Shown here in pieces: positions 63,821-64,000 of a stretch of 64,000 nt of DNA. Source of the DNA: Trissonchulus latispiculum (lineage: Eukaryota; Nematoda; Enoplea; Enoplida; Ironidae). The stretch is from NCBI GenBank assembly GCA_030248195.1, contig JASAND010021254.1, positions 1 to 64,000 of the forward strand, written 5' to 3'. Within the stretch, counting starts at the first letter, position 1; the number at the start of each line of letters is the position of its first letter. The notes beneath the pieces are model-generated. The model was not told the DNA's origin. It did no database searches and worked only from the letters and a program-made list of their open reading frames with translations. Made by a program: the position numbers and the translations under genes.

Positions 63821-64000
63821 TTAAGGTGGTGATTCCTTTTGGGCACATATTGTTATTTGGTGGCGTAAATCAAGACGAAATTTGATGAAACTTTCCGAAA
63901 TAAGTTCTTTTAGCGTTCTAACACCTCCGCGCAATCCGGATTCAAAAATTCGAGATTTCCGGTCAGAATGGTTTTTCCCAATTTCTGAACGTTTGGCAGC
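63821..64000. mobile_element. Left end of a GGTGGTGGTATCC-type element, cut by the window
   Basis: TTAA then GGTGGTGATTCCTTTTGGGC matches the terminus at 35848-35870; the rest runs off the window edge. Confidence 0.55.

Overview
This 64 kb window is animal nuclear DNA, most likely from an invertebrate. The evidence is one protein gene with canonical GT-AG introns and TGEKP-type C2H2 zinc-finger linkers, several decayed non-LTR retrotransposons, and a very high density of short non-autonomous DNA transposons. I cannot name the phylum from sequence alone. Nothing looks prokaryotic, organellar or viral.

The only convincing intact gene is at 24510-29082 (+). Three exons encode an 891-residue putative transcription factor: a helical N-terminal region, a long Ser/Pro/Gly-rich middle with a CtBP-type PLDLR motif and basic clusters, then two adjacent C2H2 zinc fingers split by an intron, and a Pro/Ser-rich tail with an acidic stretch. 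Both introns carry a copy of the same G/C-run transposon family. The 2.7 kb after the stop is T-rich and free of recognised transposons, which fits a long 3' UTR.

From 0 to 24 kb the window is packed with nested short elements. Dominant is a hAT-like group whose ends begin CATAG. Its members carry long G and C homopolymer runs and are flanked by 8-bp target duplications, six of them perfect (including the related element at 20798-22209). Nesting is readable at 5.9, 10.1, 18.4 and 20.7 kb, and at 18.4 kb a sister copy serves as the empty-site reference. Three non-LTR reverse transcriptase relics lie at 0.7-1.2, 12.1-14.3 and 14.7-15.6 kb.

From 32 to 64 kb the sequence is AT-rich, mostly unassigned, and dotted with inverted-repeat elements. 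Their ends carry clusters of short repeated 'words' (AAGGTTT, GGCAAT, GGACAAA, GGATAT, GGATCG, CCGGAATT, CTTACGCC, GGCCGG, ACCCGC, GCGTAC). Two copies with the same termini (AGCCCGGTTCACAC, TAA duplications) and the same internal layout carry entirely different words, and a third preserved end uses yet another word. I consider this word-swapping architecture the most interesting thing in the window: it suggests exchangeable subterminal transposase-binding motifs.

The rest is foldback hairpins, tRNA-derived relics (SINE heads or pseudogenes) and simple repeats. Coordinates of degenerate elements are approximate; all comparisons were made by eye.
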